From Persicitalea sp038235275 (GTDB lineage Bacteria > Bacteroidota > Bacteroidia > Cytophagales > Spirosomataceae), in the NCBI GenBank assembly GCA_038235275.1, contig JBBSUC010000002.1, positions 62,001-126,000 of the forward strand: 64,000 nt of DNA. Direction: 5' to 3'. The notes beneath the pieces were generated by a model. That model saw only the letters and a program-made list of their open reading frames with translations, ran no database searches and had not been told where the DNA came from. Each line of letters opens with the position of its first letter. Position 1 is the stretch's first letter. Shown here one piece after another: positions 18,370-26,886 of this stretch. Position numbers and translations under genes: made by a program.

Positions 18370-18397
18370 TTTGGTGCGGCTTTATGCCGTAGTTTTG
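18370..18397 (+). promoter_or_regulatory. candidate ccmB promoter
   Basis: TAGTTTTG at 18390-18397 fits TAnnTTTG and TTTG at 18370-18373 lies 16 nt upstream, shorter than the usual 19-21. The start codon is only 7 nt after the box. Confidence 0.4.
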
Positions 18398-18404
18398 CGG
18401 GCAG

Positions 18405-19067
18405 ATGCTTGAATTGAAGACGCTCATCTGGAAAGAAATAGCCCTCGAATGGCGGCAGCGTTATGCCGTGAGCGGGATGCTGCTGTACGTGGGGAGCACG
18501 ATCTATGTTTGTTATTTAAGTTTTAAAGTAAACCAAAATGACCTGACGCCCATTGTCTGGAACACGCTGTTCTGGATTATTCTGCTGTTCACGGCGGTAA
18601 ATGCCATCGCCAAGAGTTTCGCGCAGGAGCGTTTGGGGCGGTTGCTTTATTACTATACCATTGCCAGTCCTAGGGCCATTATTATTTCAAAAATCATTTA
18701 CAATTCCCTGCTGATGCTGGTGCTGGCGGGAATTGGTTTTGGGTTTTACGTGTTTGTAATGGGTAATCCGGTAGCGGATTTGGGGCTGTATATTATAAGT
18801 ATAATCCTGGGTTCGCTGGGCTTTGCTTCGGTACTCACGATGGTGGCGGGCATCGCCTCGAAAGCCGAAAACAGTGCCACTTTGATGGCCGTGCTGAGCT
18901 TTCCCATTATTTTACCAATGTTATTGATAGTTATGAAGTTAGCTAAAAACGCTTTAGACGGCCTCGACCGCAGTGTCAGCTTGGACGAGATAACCAACTT
19001 GCTGGCCATCGACGCCATCGTGATCGCGCTGTCTTATATGTTGTTTCCTTATTTGTGGAGGAGCTGA
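18405..19067 (+). CDS. ccmB: heme exporter permease CcmB
   Basis: A 220-residue protein with six membrane segments, of the CcmB family, which with the ATPase CcmA and with CcmC and CcmD releases heme-loaded CcmE for cytochrome c maturation. The N-terminal KTLIWKEIALEWRQRYAVSGMLLY is the family's amphipathic start and SFAQERLGRLLYYYTIASPRAI its cytoplasmic loop. ccmA is not adjacent and must lie elsewhere if present. First gene of the ccm cluster. Confidence 0.9.
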   Translation: MLELKTLIWKEIALEWRQRYAVSGMLLYVGSTIYVCYLSFKVNQNDLTPIVWNTLFWIILLFTAVNAIAKSFAQERLGRLLYYYTIASPRAIIISKIIYNSLLMLVLAGIGFGFYVFVMGNPVADLGLYIISIILGSLGFASVLTMVAGIASKAENSATLMAVLSFPIILPMLLIVMKLAKNALDGLDRSVSLDEITNLLAIDAIVIALSYMLFPYLWRS

Positions 19068-19071
19068 AATT

Positions 19072-19164
19072 AATTTTGAATGATAGAATGAGAGATTGAG
19101 TGAATAAAGGATAACGTGCGAAAGCAACATTCTCTAATTCTCTCAATCACTAATTCACAATTGA
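19072..19164. repeat. interspersed palindromic repeat, full hairpin form
   Basis: The left arm starts AATTTTGAATGATAGAATG (19072-19090) and runs on with AGAGATTGAG; the right arm around 19130-19164 reads as its imperfect reverse complement (about 24 of 33 positions). The same words occur at 2544-2580 and 53986-54067. It splits ccmB from ccmC. Confidence 0.6.
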
Positions 19165-19169
19165 ATGAA

Positions 19170-19892
19170 ATGAAAAAAGCTTGGTGGAAAGTCCTGACGG
19201 TAGTAATTCTGGCCTACGTCATTTTTCAGGGGTTGCTGGGAACGGTGCCCCGGCAGCCAATCTTGAATGAGACGATTCGGAATTTGTACTTTCACGTCGC
19301 GATGTGGCCGACCATGATTACGCTGTTGTTAGTATCGATGGTATTTGCAATCCGCTATTTGCGCTCCGGTGCTACCATCGATGACGATAAATCAGCTGCT
19401 TTTGCCAAGTCAGGTATCTTGTTTGGCATCTTGGGTTGCGTGACGGGTTCGCTTTGGGCAAACTATACTTGGGGCGGGTTCTGGCCCAACGACCCCAAAC
19501 TGAATAGCGCGGCGGTAGGTATGCTGATCTATTTCGCTTATCTGTTACTACGAAGTTCATTCGAAGACGAGCAACGCCGTGCCCGCATCTCAGCAGTTTA
19601 CAATATATTTGCCTTCTTCGTGTTCATTCCATTAATTTACGTTTTGCCCCGACTGACCGACTCACTGCACCCTGGCAACGGAGGTAATCCGGGATTTGGC
19701 TCACTTGATCTCGATGGCAATTTAAGGATGGTTTTTTATCCCGCTATTATCGGCTGGATTCTGCTTGGAACCTGGATTACCAGTATCCGCTACAGGTTGA
19801 AGGTCATTCAGCGGACACAGGATGAGCGCGTGAGTGCAGGTACCCTTTCGGAAGTCAACGATCATCTGTCACCGGCGGGCGGGCCCGTCTGA
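19170..19892 (+). CDS. ccmC: CcmC/CcsA-type heme handling protein
   Basis: A 240-residue integral membrane protein that, by family, delivers heme to CcmE. Six hydrophobic segments are visible. The tryptophan-rich signature is present as LWANYTWGGFWPNDPKLNSA, with histidines before it (YFHVAMWP) and after it (SLHPGNG). The usual WGxxWxWD form is degenerate here (N in place of the last W). I chose ATG 19170; a GTG start 54 nt upstream would lie inside the repeat element. Confidence 0.87.
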   Translation: MKKAWWKVLTVVILAYVIFQGLLGTVPRQPILNETIRNLYFHVAMWPTMITLLLVSMVFAIRYLRSGATIDDDKSAAFAKSGILFGILGCVTGSLWANYTWGGFWPNDPKLNSAAVGMLIYFAYLLLRSSFEDEQRRARISAVYNIFAFFVFIPLIYVLPRLTDSLHPGNGGNPGFGSLDLDGNLRMVFYPAIIGWILLGTWITSIRYRLKVIQRTQDERVSAGTLSEVNDHLSPAGGPV

Positions 19893-19947
19893 GCGAACCG
19901 GGCGGCATGGGCCGTCCCACGCCGGGCGGTCAAGGAGAACGGCTAAC

Positions 19948-19971
19948 GGTTTTACAATTGGTTTTACAATT
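19948..19971. repeat. perfect 12-bp tandem repeat before ccmD
   Basis: GGTTTTACAATT occurs twice head-to-tail (19948-19959 and 19960-19971), two bases before the ccmD start codon. Confidence 0.8.
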
Positions 19972-19973
19972 AT

Positions 19974-20201
19974 ATGAAACGTCTATCTTTTTTAATTCTA
20001 ACTTTTACTTTCATTTCCCTAAACCTCTTGGCTCAAACGGGTGTTGACTCTGAGGTAGCAATGGCCGATCAGATGCGGGCCGATGGGAAAATTTGGGTGG
20101 TGGTGGGTGTGATTGCGCTTATCTTTGCCGGAATAATTACCTACCTCGTTCGTTTGGATAGTAAATTGACCAAAGTCGAGAAAGAACTCAATATCAAATA
20201 A
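19974..20201 (+). CDS. ccmD: CcmD family protein
   Basis: A 75-residue small membrane protein. An N-terminal signal-like helix (to about LLAQ, residue 21) is followed by a second helix (IWVVVGVIALIFAGIITYLV) and a short KLTKVEKEL coiled tail. This matches the Bacteroidota CcmD group, longer than the E. coli protein because of the extra signal. By family it links CcmC to CcmE. It lies six bases before ccmE, in one operon. Confidence 0.82.
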   Translation: MKRLSFLILTFTFISLNLLAQTGVDSEVAMADQMRADGKIWVVVGVIALIFAGIITYLVRLDSKLTKVEKELNIK

Positions 20202-20206
20202 CCGCT

Positions 20207-20641
20207 ATGAAAAAGTCCCACATTTTTGGAATTGGTATTATCGCCGTAGCGATTGCCATCATCGTTTCTACGGCGGGCGACGCCAGCACGTATGTCAACT
20301 TTACGCAGGCCGAAAAAATGGCCACGAACGGCAATAAAGGAAGCATCCACGTGGTGGGAAAGCTGAAAAAGGACGCTTCGGGCGTTATTCAGGAAATGGC
20401 CTACCAGCCCGAAATCGACCCCAACTATTTTGTGTTTACGCTGATGGACAACGACAACCGTGCCCAAAAGGTGGTTTACCGCAGTCCCAAGCCGCAGGAT
20501 TTCGACAAGTCGGAGCAGGTGGTGGTCATCGGTAAGATGGAGAAAGACCATTTCGAGGCGGAGAAAATTCTGCTGAAATGTCCTTCTAAGTACAACAACG
20601 AAAAGCTGGAAACGACTGAATACCAAGCTGCCCAATTATGA
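20207..20641 (+). CDS. ccmE: cytochrome c maturation heme chaperone CcmE, CxxxY type
   Basis: A 144-residue heme chaperone: an N-terminal membrane anchor (residues 5-23) and a periplasmic OB-fold beta-barrel. In E. coli heme binds covalently to a His in HxxxY; here the corresponding motif is KCPSKY with Cys125 and Tyr129, the CxxxY variant known from some other bacteria and archaea. No alternative His is near. It overlaps ccmF as ATGA, so the two are translationally coupled. Confidence 0.9.
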   Translation: MKKSHIFGIGIIAVAIAIIVSTAGDASTYVNFTQAEKMATNGNKGSIHVVGKLKKDASGVIQEMAYQPEIDPNYFVFTLMDNDNRAQKVVYRSPKPQDFDKSEQVVVIGKMEKDHFEAEKILLKCPSKYNNEKLETTEYQAAQL

Positions 20642-23232
20642 TTCATACCATCTACGGCGACGCGGGTCGCTTGTTCGTAATTGTTGCTTTTGTCTCGGCC
20701 CTGGTCGCGACATTTGCTTATTTCAAGTCCGTTATTTCTTCTACCAGGCTGGACGACGTTCCGGTCTGGAAACGCTTTGCGCGCGGGGCGTTCTTCCTCC
20801 ATGCAGCGGCGGTGGCCGGGGTGGTTTTTTGTTTGTACTGGATTATTGGCAACCACTACTTCGAGTACCACTACGCCTGGGACAACTCGTCCCTTTCGCT
20901 ACCCACTGAGTATGTCATTTCCAGTTTTTGGCAAGATCAGGAAGGAAGTTTCCTACTTTGGATCTTTTGGAACGTAGTACTTGGTTTGGTCTTGATCGTT
21001 ACCAATCGCTCGTGGGAAGGCCCGGTAATGGCAATTTTTGCGCTGGTACAGGCATTTCTGGCGTCCATGATTCTGGGCGTCGTCATTCCCGGTTTGGATT
21101 TGAAAATCGGCTCGACGCCTTTCCTTTTACTACGGGAGGCGCTGCCTGATATTCCCGTTTGGCAAACCAACCCCAATTTTATTCCCAAAGACGGTAACGG
21201 TCTCAATCCACTACTGCAAAACTACTGGATGGTCATCCACCCTCCTACCCTCTTTTTGGGCTTTGCTACCACCTTGATTCCCTTCTCCTTCGCGATGGCG
21301 GGACTGTGGACCAAGAAAGTGACGGAATGGATTCGTCCCGCTTTGCCCTGGGCTTTGTTCTCGGCGATGATTTTGGGGGTAGGCATTCTGATGGGTGCCT
21401 ACTGGGCCTACGAAACGCTCAATTTTGGCGGTTACTGGAACTGGGACCCGGTCGAAAATACCTCTTTCGTTCCCTGGCTGGTGCTGGTCGGGACGATTCA
21501 CGTCATGATTATCGGGCGTAAAAACGCTACGGCCCTCAAAACGTCTTTCATACTGGCGATTGCCACCTTTGTAATGATTCTCTATTCCACGTTCATGACG
21601 CGAAGTGGGGTTTTGGGTAATGCCTCGGTGCACTCTTTCACCGATTTAGGCTTGTCGGGACAACTGCTCATTTATCTGATGACCTTTGTCGTGCTTTCTG
21701 TCGGACTGCTGATTTATCGCTGGAAGTTGCTGCCCAGCGACGAAAAAGAGGTTTCTACCTATTCTCCCGAGTTCTGGATTTTCATTGGGGCTACGCTGCT
21801 TTGCCTAGCCGGTTTTCAGATTTTGGCCACTACCTCGATTCCAGTGTATAATGCCATTGCTGAGGGTTTTGGCAAAATTCTGAACCTGGCGTTGCCGACC
21901 GATCCCATTGAACACTACAATAAATTCCAAATTTGGTTCTTCGCCTTAATCACGGCTTTGACGGGTATCGGTCAGTTCTTCTGGTGGAAGCGCACGGGAG
22001 AGGGAAAGCTCAGTACACTGTACCCGCCTTTGCTGATTACCCTGATTCTTAGCGCGGTTTTCATCACTCTGGGCGAAGTTCGCACCATTTCCTACATCGT
22101 TCTATTAACCGCCGCCGTTTTCTCCATTGTAGCCAACGGTACCATTTTGCTCAATATTATAGGAGGAAGTTATAAGTTGTCGGGCGGTGCAGTGTCCCAC
22201 ATTGGCCTGGCTTTGATGCTGATTGGCATTCTGTTTTCGTCGGGCTACACGCGGGTAATTTCTTTGAACAACTCCGGCCTGATGATTTCGCGATCGGAGG
22301 AATTTACTAAAAACGACAATAAAGAAAACAAGGAGAATGTCACGCTTTGGCTCAATAAGCCTTCCCAGATGGGTAAGTTCATGCTGACTTGGCGCGATGT
22401 GCGCGTGGAGCCACGCTACGTTCCCGGCTATATTCCTAAGGGCTGGGTCGAGATTATTGAAAATGACTTCCACGCGGTGGCTTTGCGCGATATTGTCGTC
22501 GAGGATAAGACGTACTATAAAACGGGTGATACGCTGGAAATTTATCCCGAGAATTTCTATTACGAAATTGAGTACCGTGAACCGTCCGGCAAAATCTTTA
22601 CGCTCTACCCACGGGCGCAAATCAACCCGCGCATGGGGCTGATTTCCTCACCCGACATTCAGCGGAAGTACAACAAAGACCTCTACACCTACGTCTCGAT
22701 GGTGACCAATCCGCTGGACGAAGGCAAATGGAGTGCAACCGAGGAATTCACGGTAGCCATGAAGGATACCTTCTTTGTCAATGACTACGTAGCCATTCTT
22801 GATAATGTCGTCCGCACCGATCAAGTGGACGGGGTACAACTCGGCGAGAACGACGCCGCCGTGAAAGCCATCATTCGGGTGCTGGACACCGACCACGAGT
22901 ACGTTCTCGACCCGTCGTTCGTCATTCGTAACCGTACGGTAGGCCGCAAGGCACAGGTCAGCAACGAATTGGGCCTGCGTATTCAGTTCAACGAAATCAA
23001 CCCGCAGACGGGCAAATTCACTTTCGCCGTCAATACAAAACAACGTGACTTCATTGTAATGAAGGCTTTGGAAAAGCCGCTCATCAACGTGCTGTGGCTG
23101 GGTACTTTCGTGCTAACGCTTGGTTTCTTGATGGCAACCGTGCGCCGCTTTCGGGATTTCTTCAAAAACCAAAAACGAGAATTAGTAGCTGAAACGGTGA
23201 AGCCCAAGAAGCGGACCCCTCAGCAAGTTTAG
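20638..23232 (+). CDS. ccmF: cytochrome c heme lyase subunit CcmF
   Basis: An 864-residue inner-membrane protein that attaches heme from CcmE to apocytochrome c. The WWD signature GGYWNWDPVENTSFVPWL (residues about 260-280), the earlier conserved PTLFLGFA with its His (VIHPP) and the late TSRSGV-like MTRSGVLGNASVHSF region are present, with about 14 membrane helices and a large periplasmic domain (about residues 540-830). No ccmG or ccmH follows; the operon ends here at a strong palindromic terminator. Confidence 0.93.
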   Translation: MIHTIYGDAGRLFVIVAFVSALVATFAYFKSVISSTRLDDVPVWKRFARGAFFLHAAAVAGVVFCLYWIIGNHYFEYHYAWDNSSLSLPTEYVISSFWQDQEGSFLLWIFWNVVLGLVLIVTNRSWEGPVMAIFALVQAFLASMILGVVIPGLDLKIGSTPFLLLREALPDIPVWQTNPNFIPKDGNGLNPLLQNYWMVIHPPTLFLGFATTLIPFSFAMAGLWTKKVTEWIRPALPWALFSAMILGVGILMGAYWAYETLNFGGYWNWDPVENTSFVPWLVLVGTIHVMIIGRKNATALKTSFILAIATFVMILYSTFMTRSGVLGNASVHSFTDLGLSGQLLIYLMTFVVLSVGLLIYRWKLLPSDEKEVSTYSPEFWIFIGATLLCLAGFQILATTSIPVYNAIAEGFGKILNLALPTDPIEHYNKFQIWFFALITALTGIGQFFWWKRTGEGKLSTLYPPLLITLILSAVFITLGEVRTISYIVLLTAAVFSIVANGTILLNIIGGSYKLSGGAVSHIGLALMLIGILFSSGYTRVISLNNSGLMISRSEEFTKNDNKENKENVTLWLNKPSQMGKFMLTWRDVRVEPRYVPGYIPKGWVEIIENDFHAVALRDIVVEDKTYYKTGDTLEIYPENFYYEIEYREPSGKIFTLYPRAQINPRMGLISSPDIQRKYNKDLYTYVSMVTNPLDEGKWSATEEFTVAMKDTFFVNDYVAILDNVVRTDQVDGVQLGENDAAVKAIIRVLDTDHEYVLDPSFVIRNRTVGRKAQVSNELGLRIQFNEINPQTGKFTFAVNTKQRDFIVMKALEKPLINVLWLGTFVLTLGFLMATVRRFRDFFKNQKRELVAETVKPKKRTPQQV

Positions 23233-23260
23233 TTTCTTGATATAGACTATTCTTCTTAAT

Positions 23261-23308
23261 CAATACGCCAAAAGCCCGCTTCGATCGAAGCGGGCTTTTG
23301 GCGTATTG
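23261..23308. terminator. 48-bp perfect palindrome, bidirectional terminator
   Basis: The sequence from 23261 to 23308 is its own reverse complement with the centre at TCGA|TCGA. The core AAAAGCCCGCTTC / GAAGCGGGCTTTT gives a GC-rich stem with T tracts on both strands, serving ccmF and the convergent aldo/keto reductase gene. Confidence 0.92.
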
Positions 23309-23324
23309 TGGATATACATTTTGT

Positions 23325-24191
23325 CTAATTAGCGGACTCACTGAGTTCGCTCATATCGTCCTCATCCAGTTGCAGCGAGGCCGCTGCCACGTTTTCTTCC
23401 AGGTGTGCCACCGACGAAGTGCCGGGAATGGGCAGCACCACGGGTGAACGTTGCAGCAGCCACGCCAAAGCCACCTGGTATTCCGAAACGTCGTGCTTCT
23501 TGGCAACTTTCTGGATCGTCTTCTGGCTGTTAATACTTCCCGCCGAAAGTGGATACCAGGGAATGAAGCCCACGTTATTTTCCTCGCACCATTTAAGCGA
23601 GTCCTCCCAGCGCCGCTCGTCCAGATTATACATATTCTGCACAGTGGCAATTTCGATTATGTCGCTGGCCTGTTGTAATTGCTCAGCACTCACTTCCGAC
23701 AGACCGATGTGGCGGATCAGACCTTCCTTCTGAGCATCTTTCAGTACACCCAAACTCTCTTCCATTGGCACCTCGGGGTCGATGCGGTGAAGCTGATAGA
23801 GCTCGATGCGCTCTATTTTTAGGCGCGTCAAACTGCCTTCCAGAGCCGAACGCAGGTACTCAGGCCGACCATTGGGTTCCCATTTGTTGGGGCCGGGACG
23901 GGTCAAGCCGCCTTTGGTAGCGATGAGCATTCCCGCCGGATACGGGTGCAGGGCTTCAGCGATAAGTTCTTCGGATACGTTGGGTCCGTAGCTATCGGCG
24001 GTGTCGATGAAGTTGACCCCTAATTCGGGTAAACGTCGCAACACGCGTACTGCTTCCTTACGGTTGTCAGGTGGTCCCCAGATACCGCTGCCCGTGATAC
24101 GCATGGCTCCAAATCCCAGACGATTAATGGTCAGGTCGCCGCCTATTTTAAATTGGCCCGAGGAGGCCGCATCTATATTCTTCTCATTCAT
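23325..24191 (-). CDS. aldo/keto reductase
   Basis: A 288-residue NAD(P)H-dependent oxidoreductase with a TIM-barrel. The catalytic tetrad is present: Asp63 and Tyr68 (DTADSYG), Lys93 (ATKGG) and His135 (YQLHRID). The end (VLPIPGTSSVAHLEEN) is the cofactor-binding loop of the YdbC/Tas-like bacterial group. Substrate cannot be predicted. Monocistronic; it shares its terminator with ccmF. Confidence 0.92.
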   Translation of the reverse strand: MNEKNIDAASSGQFKIGGDLTINRLGFGAMRITGSGIWGPPDNRKEAVRVLRRLPELGVNFIDTADSYGPNVSEELIAEALHPYPAGMLIATKGGLTRPGPNKWEPNGRPEYLRSALEGSLTRLKIERIELYQLHRIDPEVPMEESLGVLKDAQKEGLIRHIGLSEVSAEQLQQASDIIEIATVQNMYNLDERRWEDSLKWCEENNVGFIPWYPLSAGSINSQKTIQKVAKKHDVSEYQVALAWLLQRSPVVLPIPGTSSVAHLEENVAAASLQLDEDDMSELSESAN

Positions 24192-24646
24192 TACTGCTAA
24201 ATTTTTCTCATTTCAAGAGGAAATATGCCCTCTCAATAAATTCCCGCCAAGTGCATTCTTTTGAAAATACCCAGCTTATCAAAACTGCCCGAAAGCAGCC
24301 GCCGCGCCTGAGCGCGTTGGCTCATGCGTCGGGTGGAGTTACCATGAAAGTACTGGTGGTACTCGATCCAAAAACGGTAGGCTGCTCTCCTGAATTTGCT
24401 CCTCTTTCTCTCTTCCATGACCGTCGGTGTTTAAAGTTGATAAAGGTGTTTGGGAATATTTTCACCAAAGCCAAAACTTCTATGCCATTCCCTAAAGCAG
24501 AACAGGATTCCCGCATCTACACGGAAGTCCTGGCCAGACAGTATACTTATGCCACTACACCAATATTTCTCTGAGAAAATTAATCAACATTTATTGAACA
24601 AGCTGTTGGCAAAACGCCCGGTTCACACTCAATAGTATTTGACAAT
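24192..24646. other. 455-nt intergenic region without a recognised gene
   Basis: It holds short open frames on both strands, the most protein-like being 24233-24418 on the minus strand (61 codons, rich in Arg and Lys), but none has a family signature or a clear ribosome-binding site. It may contain the promoter of the aldo/keto reductase gene or the remains of a lost gene. I see no hairpin terminator or repeat of note. Confidence 0.4.
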
Positions 24647-25732
24647 TTATCGCCACCAAACTGTGTTCTGGTATTGATTCCCAATTTGAATCGGCTGGCC
24701 AATCAATGGTGTGGCCAGAGGTAATCCCAGTTCCTGTGTCCGCTTCGATACCCGCTCGATGGGTTCGTACCAGGGGTGCAGGGCAAGGGTAAATTTACCC
24801 CAATGCACGGGCAGTAGCACTTTGGCCCGCAAGTCGAGGGCAGCCTGGGCAGTCTGCTCGGGCATCATGTGGATATAAGGCCAGTTCTGGTTATACTGTC
24901 CGCATTCCAAGATTGCCAGATCAAAAGGGCCATACTGTGCTCCAATCTCGGCAAAGTGGGTGTCGTAGCCCGAATCTCCGCCCAGGTACAGTTTGTAATT
25001 AGGCGCGTCCAGGACAAACGACGACCACAGCGTTTGTCCGCGCTTGAATAGCCGACCCGAAAAATGCCGCGAGGGCAGCGCGGTGAGATGAATGCCGCCT
25101 TCAAGATTTGTTCCCTCGTGCCAGGCCAGTTCCTGTATCGTACCGGGTGCGTAGTCCCAGCGCTCCAGGTGCGCGCCCACGCCCAGTGATGCTACGACCT
25201 GCTTCACCTTGGGACGTAGTTCGCGGATTGTCTTATAATCGAGGTGGTCGTAGTGGTCATGCGTGAGGAGAAGAATGTCAATTTCGGGCATATCCGCAAC
25301 CCTATATACGTTGCTGCCGGGGTAATTTTTGCCAAAAAAAGAAACGGGCGAAGCATGGCCACTGAATACCGGATCGACGAGGATCGTTTTGCCCGATATT
25401 TTGAGCAAGTAAGAAGAATGACCGAACCATACCAGCGTTGCCCCGGTGGCAGGCAGATCGTTCAAATCAGTTTTTACCGAAGGCAGCGGCTGGCTGGGTT
25501 CGCGGTCTTTACTGGCCCGCAGGTAATCTCGTAAGTTTTTCAGTATCCCATTGACCATGACAGGCGTAGGGCTAAGATTTTGAAAGGACCCCTCGCGATA
25601 ATTTGGGACGTTTTTGATTCGTTCGAGTCGGCTACCATCGGGTACGCGACCAAATACACGGCTTCCTAAATATTTCTTTACGATAAATGCGAGGGCTGAT
25701 GACGACAGGAGTAAAATTAGGAGGAGAGGCAT
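24647..25732 (-). CDS. membrane-anchored MBL-fold hydrolase (NAPE-PLD/UlaG-like)
   Basis: A 361-residue metallo-beta-lactamase-fold enzyme. An N-terminal hydrophobic segment (MPLLLILLLSSSALAFIV) anchors or exports it. Zinc ligands appear in THDHYDHLDY, followed by the His in PSRHFSGR, GGDSGYD and the final PVHWGKF. WFGHSSYLLKISG is typical of the branch that contains phospholipases of the NAPE-PLD kind and UlaG. Substrate is not known. ATG 25732 is chosen since it begins the hydrophobic segment; the frame extends to 25852 without similarity. Confidence 0.85.
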   Translation of the reverse strand: MPLLLILLLSSSALAFIVKKYLGSRVFGRVPDGSRLERIKNVPNYREGSFQNLSPTPVMVNGILKNLRDYLRASKDREPSQPLPSVKTDLNDLPATGATLVWFGHSSYLLKISGKTILVDPVFSGHASPVSFFGKNYPGSNVYRVADMPEIDILLLTHDHYDHLDYKTIRELRPKVKQVVASLGVGAHLERWDYAPGTIQELAWHEGTNLEGGIHLTALPSRHFSGRLFKRGQTLWSSFVLDAPNYKLYLGGDSGYDTHFAEIGAQYGPFDLAILECGQYNQNWPYIHMMPEQTAQAALDLRAKVLLPVHWGKFTLALHPWYEPIERVSKRTQELGLPLATPLIGQPIQIGNQYQNTVWWR

Positions 25733-25824
25733 AAAAAGAAATTTCGCGCTAAGATTTGGTAAAGGAAACCCTAAAAGAAAGGAATAGATTTCAGCTTGTC
25801 CTGGCGCAGCTTGCCAGAGACCGG

Positions 25825-25855
25825 TTTGATCAGGGTGAAATGAAGTGTACATTTG
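25825..25855 (+). promoter_or_regulatory. Bacteroidota-type promoter TTTG-N19-TACATTTG
   Basis: TTTG at 25825-25828 and TACATTTG at 25848-25855, spacer 19. Transcription would start near 25862, which supports ATG 25879 as the AraC-family start. Confidence 0.78.
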
Positions 25856-25878
25856 AATTTTGCAAAAATTATTGGCGT

Positions 25879-26784
25879 ATGAAACCTACCTCACTCGAAG
25901 AATTCTACAACGTAACGACCGCCCTGCTGCCAGAAGGCATCAGCCGGGAGATCGGGCATTTCAACGTGTTCAAGGTGGAGGAGATGATTGCGCACTATAA
26001 GGCAAAGCAGTCGATGCCGTACAATCGGCGGGAGTATTACAAAATCAGCCTGATCAATGGCCGCAACAAAACCGAGTACGCCGACAAGGTCATCGACGTC
26101 GAGAAAAACGCCCTACTGTTTGGCACGCCGAAAGTACCCTACAACTGGACGCCGCAGGATGACCGGCAGGGCGGCTATTTCTGCATTTTCACCGCTGAGT
26201 TTTTGATCAAAAACAAAAGCGGTGTCATTCTCGACGACCTGCCCATTTTCCGATCGGGCGGATATCCCGTCTTCAATTTGACCGATACCGAGGCGGTGGA
26301 ACTGACGGGTATTTTTGAAAAAATGCAGCGGGAGCTGTCATCCGATTATGGCTACAAATACGATTTATTGCGAAATTACACGCTGGAACTTATTCACTTC
26401 GGGCAAAAACTGCAACCTGCCACCGCGCTATACCCCACGCATACCGCTTCGGCGCGGGTCAGCTCTTTGTTCATCGAACTGCTGGAACGACAGTTCCCCA
26501 TCGAGTCGCCTGAGCAGAAACTCGCCCTGCGCACCGCCAGGGACTACGCCGACCGTCTGGCCGTTCACGTGAACCACCTCAATAAGGTTTTGAAAGAAAA
26601 CACGGGCAAAACCACCACCGAAATCATCGGTAGCCGCGTGGTGCAGGAGGCCAAGATTCTGCTGAAACAAACGGACTGGAACGTGTCCGAAATATCGTAC
26701 AGCCTGGGATTTGAAGAGGTGGCCCATTTCTCCAACTTCTTTCGGAAGCGCACTTCGCTGGCCCCGATGGCTTTCCGTTCGTGA
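25879..26784 (+). CDS. AraC-family transcriptional regulator
   Basis: A 301-residue regulator: an N-terminal cupin-like sensing domain (about 1-190) and a C-terminal double helix-turn-helix (about 200-301; HVNHLNKVLKENTGKTTTEII and ISYSLGFEEVAHFSNFFRKRTSLAP). Longer upstream starts at 25756 and 25840 lie before or at the predicted promoter and are unlikely. It is followed after 102 nt by an SDR gene, which is its most likely target, as is common for this regulator group. Confidence 0.9.
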   Translation: MKPTSLEEFYNVTTALLPEGISREIGHFNVFKVEEMIAHYKAKQSMPYNRREYYKISLINGRNKTEYADKVIDVEKNALLFGTPKVPYNWTPQDDRQGGYFCIFTAEFLIKNKSGVILDDLPIFRSGGYPVFNLTDTEAVELTGIFEKMQRELSSDYGYKYDLLRNYTLELIHFGQKLQPATALYPTHTASARVSSLFIELLERQFPIESPEQKLALRTARDYADRLAVHVNHLNKVLKENTGKTTTEIIGSRVVQEAKILLKQTDWNVSEISYSLGFEEVAHFSNFFRKRTSLAPMAFRS

Positions 26785-26886
26785 ACTCGCTATTTGAATT
26801 TTACAAATACTGGATTGATCCCCGCAAACAACGCAAGCCGTATTAGCCACACCTTTGTTCCATCAATTATTTAAACAAACCTACCG

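Noticed and set aside
24233..24574. Two overlapping short frames in the gap after the aldo/keto reductase
   Set aside because: No motif, alternative start codons, and overlap of each other; not reported as genes.
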